A stretch of DNA of 64,000 bases from Desarmillaria ectypa (taxonomy: Eukaryota > Basidiomycota > Agaricomycetes > Agaricales > Physalacriaceae): positions 2,046,001 to 2,110,000 of the forward strand of contig JAUDYN010000003.1 of NCBI GenBank assembly GCA_030407005.1, written 5' to 3'. Below, piece after piece: positions 11,022 to 26,148 of the stretch. Within the stretch, counting starts at the first letter, position 1, and every line of letters starts with the position of its first letter. Position numbers and translations under genes: made by a program. Under the pieces are notes generated by a model, which saw only the letters and a list, made by a program, of their open reading frames with translations, made no database searches and had not been told where the DNA came from.

Positions 11022-12761
11022 ATCAGTAGTCTTCTCCACGGCTCACAACTTCCTTCACGGTTGGCCGTAGTAAGATCGTGTGTTCCTGAAACAAGATGAA
11101 TATAATACGGCTTCGCAGAAGTTGGGACGTACAAATTGTGCTGTCATCGATCCAAGCTGATCACAAAGCGGAGGATAGTCCTGTACGACACCCTGTGACA
11201 CTAGATGGTTCAGCTACAAAACAAAGATAAAAGTAAGACTTCATGAATGTCAACACATACAGCGAACGTACCGCCAACAAATATTTACTCTCGCCAATGC
11301 GGTCCAAGTAGCGACGACAAAATGGTAAAGTTCCGAAACTCTTGTTGATCGTCTTCAACAATGACTTTGCAGAGGTTAACCTAATTGAAATAAAGCGATT
11401 ACGTGTGATAAGGAACATGAAACCAACCTCAATGGCACATGCGGCGCATCGTACACTCTCGCATAATGAGAACAATCTCCCTTTGGTGGGTCCGTCAGCG
11501 CAGATGAAGACCGATGGAAATGCGAGACTTGCGCTTTCAATAATCCGACCACGGCCTGTAGAACCAAATGTCTCAATTGCAAAGTACTCGCCCTCTTCCA
11601 TCTTGGTTTGATCGTCGTTCTTGACTAGCATGACTGATTTTCCTCCGTGGATCTGATAAGGCATGATGGAATGACCACTCAAGTTCTCGATGGGTTTAAC
11701 TTGAGTCTATTAGAAAGGAGTCTTGAAACACCAGACAGAACGCACCAGGATAAACCTTGCCTCCAACTTCAACCTCATAAGATTCCATGGTTTCCTGGAT
11801 GGCTCCTGCAAGCTCGCCAAGACGAACATCGATGCCTGCTTCCTGGAGAATAATCGGATATGGACAACATGATTGAAGCAATGCGTAGGACTTACTCTGA
11901 CACCAGTGTCAGTGGCAGCCTTGACGGCTTCGAGAAGCTTGTCATAAGTATGATCAAAGGTCATTGTGAAGGCGGAATCAACTATCCGTCCTTTCACATG
12001 CACACCAAAGTCCACTTTCAGGACGTCGCCTTGCTGAAGCACTACGTTTTTGCATACATGAGCCTTCTACTCAAGAGAGAAGCTGGAAAAACGTGCCTCT
12101 GGTGTCGCCAGCATTGGGAGTGTAATGAGCTGCGCAATTGTTCAAGCTAACGCCTGTTGGGAAACCAACTCCAGATTTAAGTCCATTCTCTTCCACAAGT
12201 GCCCGGGTTCCATCTTCGATATTTTCGACAATTTCTGTCATAGTCATTCCGGGTCGAATATATTTCCGAGCATGGTTGCGGACTAGTCGATGGACTTGCG
12301 CTGCCCTTCGAATACTTTGATACGTTGCCTCCGGATCTTCGTTGATCATTCTCTCCTCATATCGTTTCTCCTCGGACGTAATTCTCCAGGTGTTACTAAA
12401 CCAAAATCAGATAAGTCCAAGTAAAGCATAAAGTATATCGCTGCACGCACTCATCCTTATACGGCTGGAGTTCACCCTCGGGATAGATACCGTCAGGGTA
12501 AAACTTTGAGAGACCAATACGAGGAGGGTCGCTTTGTTCTATCTTCTTCTTTTTGGGTTTCTTCTTCTTCTTCTTCTTCTTTGCGTCTCCTGGTCAAAAA
12601 AAAAGTCAAAAAGTAAACGGGCGTCTAAGTGTAAGGCTTTGACATGACGCACCGTTCGTGGCACCGTTATGATCCTCTTCTCCATCCTCGATCTCATTTT
12701 CATCGACTTCGGGTTCTTCCCTGCCGGGTACAGGGTGCTCTGCAGCTACTGCGGAGCTCAT
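11022..12761 (-). CDS. MAP2: Methionine aminopeptidase 2
   Basis: Cytosolic metalloprotease that removes the initiator methionine co-translationally. All ligands of the dinuclear metal site are visible: the histidine in [13 protein letters not shown], aspartates in [18 protein letters not shown], histidine in [13 protein letters not shown], glutamate in [15 protein letters not shown], and glutamate in [13 protein letters not shown]. The protein ends [11 protein letters not shown], as expected for the type 2 enzyme. The N-terminus has the acidic ([12 protein letters not shown]) and polylysine (KKKKKKKK) blocks typical of MetAP2, which associate with the ribosome and eIF2 in other eukaryotes. 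Introns separate most of these segments. The start is the ATG at 12761; the open frame continues upstream only from non-ATG codons. Length and content look complete. Confidence 0.97.
12561..12582. repeat. CTT microsatellite encoding polylysine of MAP2
   Basis: Seven tandem CTT units on the plus strand read as AAG lysine codons in the minus-strand MAP2 gene. This is a coding microsatellite and could vary in length between strains. Confidence 0.85.
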
Positions 12762-13053
12762 TGAAAGAGAGCGATGGGCTGCAACTGAATGAGAATCGTG
12801 CGTATTACTATTGGCCAAGGATCAGGTGGCACAAAATATGCCACACACCTGTATCAGGCTGCGTCAATATTTCTGATGGATAGAGACGACGAACAGCGTA
12901 CTTCTTTTTTTGTGATACTGAGTCAGCAGAAAACATGCGTCACTATTTATCGAGTGACCGTCTAGTCAAACAATTGCATCTAATTATATTATCATACACG
13001 TCTACATCCTGGCCGAAACCAAATCCTGGCAAAGGACATTGTAATGAAAAGTG

Positions 13054-14594
13054 CTACGATTGTGCCCCAAGTCGTATCTCAAGTCCCTTTTTATATATCT
13101 CCAGCTCTTCTACAACGTTCATGAGCGCGTTGCACTCCCATTGACCATACAAGAATCCTTCATAGAGCATTGTCGTCGCCAACCAGGCAATGAAGATGGT
13201 AAAGACTAAAAATATGGGATTGATCCAGGGATGCGGTAGCCATGACGAGCCAATAACGATGGCGACGAGGATAACCAGACATAAGCCAAACACATATAGC
13301 TCGCGACGTGCGCGATAACGTGAAAAGTGATAACACGCGCCCAAAGCTTGAATGGTAGTCGTTATTGCGGCATTGGAAAGTTCCGTCGAATGCCCAAACG
13401 AAAGAGCAGGGACAGATGGAGATGAAACGTTGACATTTACTCCGTGCGAATCAGAATCAGCAGGTACAGTATCCTCTGGTTGAATTTCTAAAGTTGCTTC
13501 AAGGCCAAAATGATCCGAGAAGGAATGAGGTGTTCCAGGAACCTTGTGAGTGAGGACAACTTTGCAATCGATACATTTCAGCTGAGGAATCAATGACGGC
13601 CGCATAGGTTGACGGTAGAATATGTAATCCAGTCTCTTGCCCCAAAATTTGCGAGCATACGGATCCAGGGGTTTTCCAGCCGAGTAGGAATTCATGGGCG
13701 AGTCGGCAGTTACGCCAAATTTGGTGATGGCTTCATGCGGTGGAGGTATAATACTTGAAGACGGAAGGCTGGGGTGTGTCACAGCCCATGAATCATGCAG
13801 CGAGGCGTGGTCTCGAATGATTGTCATGGGCAATGTCGTCGGGATACTATTGAAATCGCCTGCCTGAAAAAAATGTGAGTATATACAAGACATTCACGCG
13901 GCAGCCACCGTACCGCAACCACGTAGCGTCCGAGTTCCGCAGCCTGACGCGCAAGTTTGGCAAACTCCCACGCGTTAACGAGCCTATGGGCTCTATTATG
14001 CTCGGGTCCCTCTTCTCCTCCCTTGGCAAAAAGCTAGACGAGATCAGAGTTGGGTGGGTTTTCCAGAACAGATGAAAGCTGACTGACATGTGTGTTAAAT
14101 ACCTGAACCTGGCCCAAGACTGGATGTAAGATGACCACGCTTGTGGCAGCCTTGCCAACGAACCAGTCGCCAGCAATAACGTCTATGGGTGCACCATTCA
14201 AGGAATAAGGATGGACTGAAGTCGCAATAATAGGAAACCGGGTGAATATGGCCAAGCCAGAACCGAGAGCTCCGCTAGGGACCACGACGTAAGCACGCGT
14301 CTATATACATATCCTAGAGGTATACCTATAGAAAAATTTGGAGTAAGGCAGACGCTTCGATACGGATTCCCTGACATGCACGTAGTCGGAGAATACCCAC
14401 AGCTCCTGCAGTGTTATAATGTCGTAGTCGGCATTGCTGAGCTCACTGGCGATGGCTCGTATGCGCTCAACGCGATTCTTGGAGACGTACTTCAGGCCCC
14501 TACGTATTCCAGGTCAGTAAGCTTGCAATAATGAAAAAGCAAAGTAACCGGACCAGCAATTTAGCGTCAGAACTCGAAGCTGTCTCTCCACCAT
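13054..14594 (-). CDS. ISC1: Neutral sphingomyelinase / inositol phosphosphingolipid phospholipase C
   Basis: Membrane-bound phosphodiesterase of the DNase I-like fold that releases ceramide from inositol phosphosphingolipids. It starts MVERQLRVLTLNCW, then a short intron and GLKYVSKNRVERIRAIASEL. Catalytic motifs are TLQELW (metal-binding Glu), SGALGSGLAIFTRFP (the P-loop-like segment of this family), FNTH, AGDFNSIP, KRLDYIFY, and the HSFSDHFGLEATLE aspartate-histidine pair. Two hydrophobic helices close to the C-terminus (LYVFGLCLVILVAIVIGSSW and PIFLVFTIFIAWLATTMLYE) match the Isc1p membrane anchor, and a short basic/coiled tail ends in RLGAQS. A long linker between the catalytic core and anchor is family-typical. 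It shares a 93-base intergenic region with the divergent NTF2-like gene. Confidence 0.94.
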
Positions 14595-14687
14595 GGATGG
14601 AAGCGGCAAAAGATGTGGCTGTGTGTGGAGGCTGTGCGGCCTCTGTACACAGTCACAGCGTGACTTCGTCCCTTTTGCTCAGCAACC
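14595..14687. promoter_or_regulatory. Shared 93-base promoter of ISC1 and NXT1
   Basis: Only 93 bases separate the ATGs of two divergent genes, so both promoters must lie here or extend into the neighbouring first exons. No TATA box is evident. Both 5' UTRs must be very short or overlapping. Confidence 0.6.
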
Positions 14688-15290
14688 ATGACCACCGCCA
14701 CCCCTCGAACTCCCTTCACCCGCGACGAGTGCGTCCTTCATCATTCCCATTCTCCCCGTTTGGCTCAATTCTCCTTCTCTGCAGTATCTCCATCGCTACA
14801 CGTGCAGCAGATAGCTTCACTCGCATCTATTACAACACCTATGACTCCTCTACTCGGGTGGCGGACCTACCCAGCTTCTACCGGTCTTCGTCGTCTTTGT
14901 CCTGGAACGGGACTACAAAGCAAGGGATAGACGGTCTGAAGGAGCTCATTACGAAAATGCCTCCAACGAAGCATGAGATGCAATCATTTGACTGTCACCC
15001 CATACCTGGTATGCTTTATCTGATGCCTCGGAGAAGTGTGGCATCTCACAGTTAAAATATTTACAGGCACATCACCACCATCGCTTCTTATTACGGTGTC
15101 GGGGAATGTCATTCATGGACGCGGTCCGGCTGGCAACCCACACACTACTGGCGCAAGGACGATAGACGGTCACAGTCGTGTTTTTTCCCAGACATTCATG
15201 CTGGTTCCTGACGCTACAGCCGCGTCCACGAAAGCAGGAGAGGTTGGAAAGTACTACATTAGCGCGGATGCGCTAAGATTTGTTGGTTAA
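14688..15290 (+). CDS. NXT1: NTF2-like nuclear transport factor (p15/NXT1)
   Basis: Small NTF2-fold protein expected to heterodimerise with the mRNA export receptor Mex67/NXF1. Three exons are read: MTTATPRTPFTRD, then SIATRAADSFTRIYYNTYDS, LPSFYRSSSSLSWNGTTKQG, IDGLKELITKMPPTKHEMQS and FDCHPIPG, then SPPSLLITVSGNVIHG and the closing VGKYYISADALRFVG. Splice junctions GA|GTGCGT...CTGCAG|T and G|GTATGC...TTACAG|GC keep frame. The spacing of the FYR, W-NG and QSFDCHP motifs fits p15 better than canonical Ran-binding NTF2. Length (about 160 residues) is normal. Confidence 0.85.
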
Positions 15291-15549
15291 TTACTACAGT
15301 AAGCACTATTAGATTGATCGTAGCGACGTCTCATCATTCCCCCTAGTTTGTCTTGTATCATTTTACCCAATGTCCATGGGCATGGACTCCACCAACCCCT
15401 CAAAATATAGTATTGTATCATACCCCATATCGTCGACTGTATCTCTAAGTCCCCTTATCCCCTGTCTCCCTCTATTTAGAAGCTTTTAATTCCTCAAATG
15501 TAATCATAAATTATTGTTACACATTATACAACGGAATGCATAAAACATA

Positions 15550-19284
<3,735 letters not shown>

Positions 19285-19331
19285 GCAGGTGGTAGGGAGG
19301 AAAGAGGTGATATGTTATGTAAGCGCTGAAA
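19285..19331. promoter_or_regulatory. 47-base divergent promoter of PRP22 and a small unknown gene
   Basis: The two ATGs point away from each other with only 47 bases between them. Transcription start sites must overlap or lie within the opposite gene's 5' sequence. No TATA box is visible. Confidence 0.55.
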
Positions 19332-19925
19332 ATGGCTTTGGACGCAACTTTAACATCGACACGGCCATTTCTCTTCTCTTCCATCACCTCCGTAACCTCC
19401 ATGCCTGCCGGCGCATCCTTGTCCATACCCTTAGATGAAATCAAGAAACTCGCCGATGCAGAAGCCAGGGATCTGCATCCTGTACACGAAATGTTTTTAA
19501 TATGCTCAGAATGCTGACAAGTAGAATGTTTCAAGGTGAAAGTTACCGCCAAAAATCTGGAGAAGAAGCAAGCCCAATTGGAGGAATTTTTATCGCTGCT
19601 ACCAAAAGCTGGACAGACCTGGGTCAGCACTGTGAAAGGGCTACCCAAGTTGCAGGATCCCGTACGTCGGCCGCTTGTGGGTTTGTTCATAATAATCATT
19701 TCCAAGTCCTTCCCAGATAAAGGCAACTAAAAGGAAGAGAGGTCGCACTGTGGATCTGCATGCATGCATATCATAATTTATGTGCCATTGCCGATGCTAA
19801 TTCTCCTTCAGGCTCAGGAAGTGCCAACGAAGAAAATGCGAATGTTGCCAACTCCCATGGACACAACCCCCGCAGACACTCAGATGCTGATGGACTACTT
19901 CTACTACTGGGAACCTATGGCTTAG
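19332..19925 (+). CDS. Small conserved-looking protein of unknown function
   Basis: Four exons can be chained with good splice sites to give about 140 residues. It begins MALDATLTSTRPFLFSS (an internal ATG at MPAGASLS is an alternative start). It continues with a helical region (IPLDEIKKLADAEARDLHP, VKVTAKNLEKKQAQLEEFLS) that could form a coiled coil. Next come LLPKAGQTWVSTVKGLPKLQ, a basic block (KATKRKRGRT) resembling a nuclear localisation signal, EVPTKKMRMLPTPMDT, and an aromatic C-terminus MLMDYFYYWEPMA. I do not recognise the family. The basic block and divergent pairing with a splicing factor suggest a nuclear protein, which is inference only. No membrane segment or signal peptide is seen. 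Confidence 0.65.
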
Positions 19926-20219
19926 CGTTTCTGAACCTCTGGCTCTTGCTTTTTCGATCCTACAGCTTGCCTCGGTCGCTTTATTCCTGTTGTCCTACGA
20001 CTTTCGCATAGGTTTTTGCCTGTATAATCCACTGTTCATTGCATAAGACTGTATCATGTACTTGTATTTTAAGTACTGGATAACATTTTTGGCTTTCATA
20101 TGCGTAGTTTTCCAGCAATGTCGATGATGACGCGCCTTTGCTAAAGAAGTGGAGTGGCTGTGCAAGTTCACTCACCGTCACCCGGTGGCATTCAGTTTTA
20201 TTTGCGTCTTCACCCACTC

Positions 20220-23200
20220 ATGCCTCCTCGCAAAGGGATCGTAAAATCAGGAAATGCGGGGAACTCTTCTAAACGGTCAGATAAACCAAACGACTCAAAA
20301 GACCGAGAGAAATCTCTGTTCCCTCCAGGGTCAAAGTACCCTTTGAGCTTACTGCATGAAAGGTGAACTTTCCTTACAATCACTTGATTGAAAATTAGTG
20401 ATTAGTGGTATATGAAAATTCATTCAAATTTCAGGTGCCAAAAGAATGGATGGGAGAAGCCTATTGTCGAAACGGTAAGGTTCGGGCCCCCTGGCACTGC
20501 AGTTCTCAAATCGCTGACCCACCCTTTTCGATAGCATCAAATAGGCGCCAGCTGGACATTCACTGTCACCTTGAGTCGAATAAACAAAAAGAGCTTTGAG
20601 AAAGAGTCTCTTCGCCTAACCCCACATCCCCCATACGTGATGCCAAGCGCCCTGGAAGCTCGACATTGGGGTGCCACATACGCCTTGTATCGTGTTCGTC
20701 TACGGTTTAATCGATGTTTTGTCTCCTTATGAACCCGTTTTGGCAGTTTTGCAACGATATTCAGCTCAACAGGGTATTGCCAGAAGGACCACGGTCGTAT
20801 TGGATCCAGCTTGCAGCAGAGCACAAAAACGCTCCAGAACATCTCAAATGGATGTATGACACTGATCCATTTTCCGCCCGTAAAATGGTAGAGCAGCGAC
20901 AAGCAAAAGCAGCAGAGAAACGTGCTGAACCTGAAGCTAAATCAGACCCGCACGGGTCTGAGGCTTCTCCCGGTTTCCAAAACTGGCCTGAAGTCAAGAT
21001 GTCTAATGAGCTACGCAACCAGGTTGAGGATGCTGTCAAGCAGGTCTACCGCTTTGCTTGTTACGAGAAGGCTTGCTCAATAATTGATAGGGTTGGGCCT
21101 CACTTCCTAACGGTGCTCAAACCGGAGTGCCCAAGGACATACCGGAAGAGGAGATACAGGCAGCGACTCAGAAGCTGCAACATCTGGGATTCACGCCTAT
21201 CCAAGCCCGAAAGGCGGTTGATTTTGTCTCTGAACCTTCTGCCATTTCAGCGACCCTCCTGGCATCCCAAGGGGTCCTAGAAGCATGCATTGAATACCTG
21301 GTTCTCCATGTACCAGAATGCGATCTTCCTGAACGTTTTCTACCGGAAGTCAATTCCTCCAACTCCTTTATTACTTCAGTACATGTTGGAACTGACGATC
21401 TAAAAACGCGCTGGGTGATAGAGAAGGCGGCCAAAGAGGCAGGTTGGCCTGTTCACGTCATTCGGGAATGTCTCTCGGATTCAAGGTCGATAAATTCCTG
21501 GGATCTTCTTGTTGCTACTTTGTGCCAGAGACTTATTGGCGAAGGCGTTACTAGTTTATTCGACGAGAGCAAGGCATTATCACCATACGAGATCGACCTG
21601 AAAGACGTAGAAGGTCTCGGTGGCATTGTCGATGAGCACCAGCTCATCCTACCTCTCTTTACTGCACCGATTCAGTTGCACATTCTATACTCCGCCGAAA
21701 AATTTCCTCGACAAGGTATTTGCTACATTTCGGCCAATCGATGACGATTCACCTCTTTTGTAGATTACATGCCGATGTACCTGACATCCTCCAAAGTCCC
21801 CGCGTATGTTCGCCTCCATATGTTATCCCAACTCTTACGGTCAGACGAGCTGTTAGATGCTAGCGGAGGCTTCTGCGTAACCGCATTATCAATTCTGGAT
21901 GAAGAATGGGCCAAGATAGAAGCCAACGGACCACCCAGTATATCTGCAGTTTTCCGTCACTTCTCGCCGCGCTCAGAAGTTGCATCGAATCTGGAACTAG
22001 AGGATGTGCCCCTCACACAGACTACCGGCCGGAAAAGAGGTAATCTTTATTGTCAAGACCGGAGGACCGCCCAGCAAATCAAAGAAGAATATGAAAGTCT
22101 GCGGAGGATGAAGAAAGCACAGTATGATGACATCATGGCTGTCCGACGAAAGTTGCCAGCTTTTGCCTCTAAGCATGAGTTCCTCAAAAAGCTAAAAGAT
22201 AATCGTGTCGTTGTTGTAGTAGGAGAAACAGGTTGGTACAGCTTCCGTCATTTTATTATTCTCTTTAATAAGCTGTCCCCAAGGTTGTGGAAAGACGACG
22301 CAACGTAGGTTAAGAGTGGCTGATCCATAGCTATAAGTTGACTTTGACTAGTGCCGCAGTTCATTCTGGATTCTCTCATCGACTCTAACCGTGGAACGGC
22401 AGCGTCTATTGTCGTTACCCAGCCTAGGCGTATATCTGCGATCGGCGTAGCATCTCGTATATCCAATGAGCGGCTCGACGACGGTTCAGTAGGATATGCT
22501 ATCCGTGGCGAAAGTACCAGAAAGCAGGAGACCAAACTCTTGTTCTGCACCACTGGTGTGGTTCTTAGACGCCTCAGCTCCGGAGACAAGCTGAAAGACG
22601 TTTCGCATATCATTGTGGACGAGGTACGATGCAGTTACTTCTGTTATGTCTCGCACAACCAGACGTGGTAATCAGGTACATGAACGATCAGTCGATGGCG
22701 ACTTCTTACTTCTGGAATTGAAGGAGCTCTTGGCGGAAAATAAAACTCTTAAGGTCGTTCTCATGTCTGCTACTATCAACCACGAGACTTTTATCAGGTA
22801 CTTTGGTGGTGCACCCTTACTAACCATCCCGGGGTTTACGCACCCAGTAACCGATCTGTAGGTGTTTATTCATACCTAGATCATCATCTTTATGCAATGA
22901 TTAACAGGTACTTGGAAGACGTTATTTCATTGATAGACTATCGACCACCAGCGATCAAGCCGGCGCAAAAGGAGAGTCGAGAAGAACAGGGGGCTTTCCG
23001 TGCTGAGTACGCATCCGGTGGATTGAGTGACGAATGCGTTACTGCTCTACAGAATTTTACACGGGCCAACGCCATCGATTACAAGGTCAGATGCTGACGA
23101 AGAGAAGCGCTCTTTGCTTACCCACAATCTCCAGATGCTTGCGGCAGTAGTCAAACACATTATCACCACATCAAAGACTCGTGGGGGTATCCTCATTTTC

Positions 23201-25161
23201 CTTCCGGGCGTGCAAGAAATTCGACAGTGTATGGACATGATAGAGGGCGTATTACCTTCAAGTGCTTCCGCTGACATTTTGCCTCTCCATGCAAATCTGT
23301 CAAGCGAGGAACAGCGCCGCGTATTCGTGAAGACAACCAAGTGGAAAATCATAGCTGCCACCAACGTCGCGGAGGTCAGTCATCTCCAAGCAATATACCG
23401 TGTAAACCTACTGAATGTTTACTTCCGCAGACATCTATCACTATCGATGACGTGATATACGTTCTGGACTCGGGCAAGGTCAAGCAGACACAGTACGATG
23501 GAGAGTCAGGTATTTCTCGTTTGGTGGAGACATGGGTTACATTGGCAGAGTCAAAGCAGCGTCGGGGTCGTGCCGGTCGAACCCAGCCAGGTATATGCTA
23601 TAAGCTGTATACCAGGAAGCAGGAATCAAAAATGGGCAAGTTCGTTGTACCAGAGATATTACGGGTTCCACTTGAAAATATTTCGCTTGCCGTTAAAGTA
23701 ACCAGGGAGGACGAAGATGTCAGAGTTAGTTTCTTTTCTCTGTCTACTAAGCATAGGACGCTTATATCATTTTTGAAGCATTTTCTAGGCAAGGCCATCT
23801 CTCCTCCTGACGTCAGTTCAATGGATACAGCATGGGCAACATTAGAAAACCTAGGGGCTGTGGACAGACAAGGAAGACTGACAGCGCTAGGACGACATCT
23901 TGTACGTCTATCCGTCTCTGCTTTGGTTTTTACTGACAGCTTTTAGTCGCTACTTCCGGTAGACTTACGATTAGCCAAAGTAAGTTGTTTGTCTCTTCTC
24001 GTGCGAAATTCTTTTACTGATGCGGCCACCTAGATGCTTGTTCTAGGCACGATCTTTCGGTGCCTCGGACCCGTACTCACCATCGCGGCATGCTTATCAT
24101 CAAAGCCACTGTTTGTTAGTCCGCTAGAGAAACGAACAGAAGCCTCGCAGTAGGTTTTGGAGCAGTACATGCATGTAAAAGCGTAGCTGACTTTGGTATC
24201 AGCGCTCGCGCCCGTTTTCGTGAAGGAACTAGTGATCTTCTGACAGATGTCAAAGCTTATGATGAGTGTATGCGGCTTCAGGCCGAAAGAAAATCATCTG
24301 GCGAAATTCGTCGATTTTGTGAAGAGGTGTGTAAACGTGTGTTGCGTTGCTCTCCAACTCAATCGTACCTACATTCGTTATCCAGAATTTTATCTCAGCG
24401 ACTACCGTTCGTGAGATATCCAACCTCCGAAACGATTTTCTTTCTTCCCTTATATCTATCGGTTTTGTCCCTCTGCACTCCAAACCATCATCACCATCCA
24501 TCAATATCAACAGTGAAAACACTCATCTCCTCAAAGCAGTCATTTTAGGTGGCCTGTGGCCCAGAGTCGCTCGTGTCAATTTGCCCCTGTCAGCAAGGAA
24601 ATACGATAAGGTCCAAGGTGGAACGGTTCAGAGAGAAAATAAAGCCAAGGAGTTCAAGATCTACGATCTCAGGAACGAAAGAGTGTTTCTACACCCTGCT
24701 AGTGCTCTTTTCGATTTTGCAGCGTGGAGATCGCAATATGTAGTGTTCTTTACAAAGGTCAAGACGAGTAAAATCTTCTTGAGGGATGCGACAGAGGTAC
24801 AAAGATCATTGAAAACTGCAAGTCACTAACTAAAATACCACTCCAGGTCCCCTTATATGCGATGCTTTTGTTCGGCGGAACCGTGTCAGTTAACCAAATT
24901 GCAGGAGGAATAAGCATTGATGGAAAGGAAGGCGTGGTAAAGCTCAAAGGATGGCCACGAATAGGCATACTTGTTAATCACTTGCGGCGAGTTACTTCAA
25001 TCAAGGTTATTACACGCAACACTGACACCAACTATAGTCGTCTCCTTGATGCACAATTACTGTGTAGCATCGAAGAAAGTACGATTGTGGCACAAGGACC
25101 TAACAATCCTGTCATTGATGCAATGCTTGCACTGCTGGCACATGACGGTCTGACTGAGTGA
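20220..25161 (+). CDS. DHX29/DHX57-type (YLR419W-like) DExH-box RNA helicase
   Basis: Large cytosolic helicase, probably linked to translation by analogy with DHX29. It starts MPPRKGIVKSGN; the first conserved block LFPPGSKYPLSLLHER joins across an intron to QKNGWEKPIVET. A UBA domain follows (LGFTPIQARKAVDF, GVLEACIEYLVLHVPE). The helicase core has motif I split by an intron (GETG then GKTTQ), TQPRRISAIGVASRISNERL, motif II IVDEVHERSVDGDFLL (also split), VLMSATIN, ILIFLPGVQEIRQCM, ATNVAE joined to TSITIDDVIYVLDSG, and KQRRGRAGRTQPGICYKLYT. The winged-helix, HA2 and OB-fold regions continue to ALLAHDGLTE. The DEVH form of motif II is usual in this subfamily. More than ten short introns. The product is roughly 1,330 residues. 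Confidence 0.92.
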
Positions 25162-26148
25162 TACTGCACTGTTTACATGTGATACTAATATACATATCGC
25201 TCCAATTGCGAGTTTGTAGACGACGTTACGTATATACGTGAGACGTGAATGTACAAGATGCATGTTATATGTGTGTTTCGCCCGAGATCTGAGAGGCATG
25301 TGTTAGTCTAAGGATGAGGTGCCCTGAGGTACTACTAACCTTCGTAAAACCCAAAATGAAAATGAAAATACATCAGCGCCCGCGCGGTTGGAGATGTGCA
25401 GCGATCAACATGACCGCCGCATTACTTTGGCTCCTCCATCCGATAGTATTCAAGGACCCTAGATCCCACTCGATAAAGGGGAAGGTGGCGCTACTGTGGT
25501 GCTGTCAGTACCTAGACAAGCAGAACAAACAAGAGTACTCACGTTCGCGGACGGGAGCACACGTGAGAAGCGGTGGGTGATGAAGACGGTTTTAAAGTCC
25601 TGGCAGTCGCAGGAAGGGATACAGTCGAGGGCGACTGAAGCCTCAAAGTTGGATGGGCTATTCTGACAAAAGTGTAGCCTACGGGCATTGTGGGGAATAG
25701 TACGACAGCGAGTAAAACATCGATATAAGTATTTTGACTGGTCGGGCAGGTCTCAAATAATCGGTTAAACGCGTCTGAGAGGGGTGTCCGTATCGGCGTC
25801 CATATGACTCAGAAATAGAAAAGCTGCACCCAGACCATGATTTAAATATTTAACCGAGACAATACGGAAGCACTCTAGGCTGTGGAAGATCACCGAAGAT
25901 CGAGGTTCATGAAGAGCAGCTTCAACTTGGCACTCGCTCGAACAAATGATTGGGTGACTATTATATGGTATGTGGATATTCGTGACTATGAAGTACATCG
26001 TTGCATTATTAATCGTTACTGCTCTATCCTGACGGTGACCTGATATGCCCTGAATCTGAAAATGCTGGTCTGAGCACCCGCCAACAAAGTGAAAAAGATC
26101 AAACTCACAAAATTATAAAATAATGCATTTGTAATTTTAAAACCTTCG
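25162..26148. other. Convergent intergenic region with one exon-like segment
   Basis: Almost 1 kb separates the 3' ends of two convergent genes. Most of it shows nothing. On the minus strand at about 25,553-25,672 there is a 120-base segment bounded by TTTTGTCAG and by a strong GTGAGT donor that is open in phase 0 (it includes ALDCIPSCDCQDFKTVF). No partner exons with a recognisable product could be chained to it, so it may be an exon of a lost gene or chance. Confidence 0.35.
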
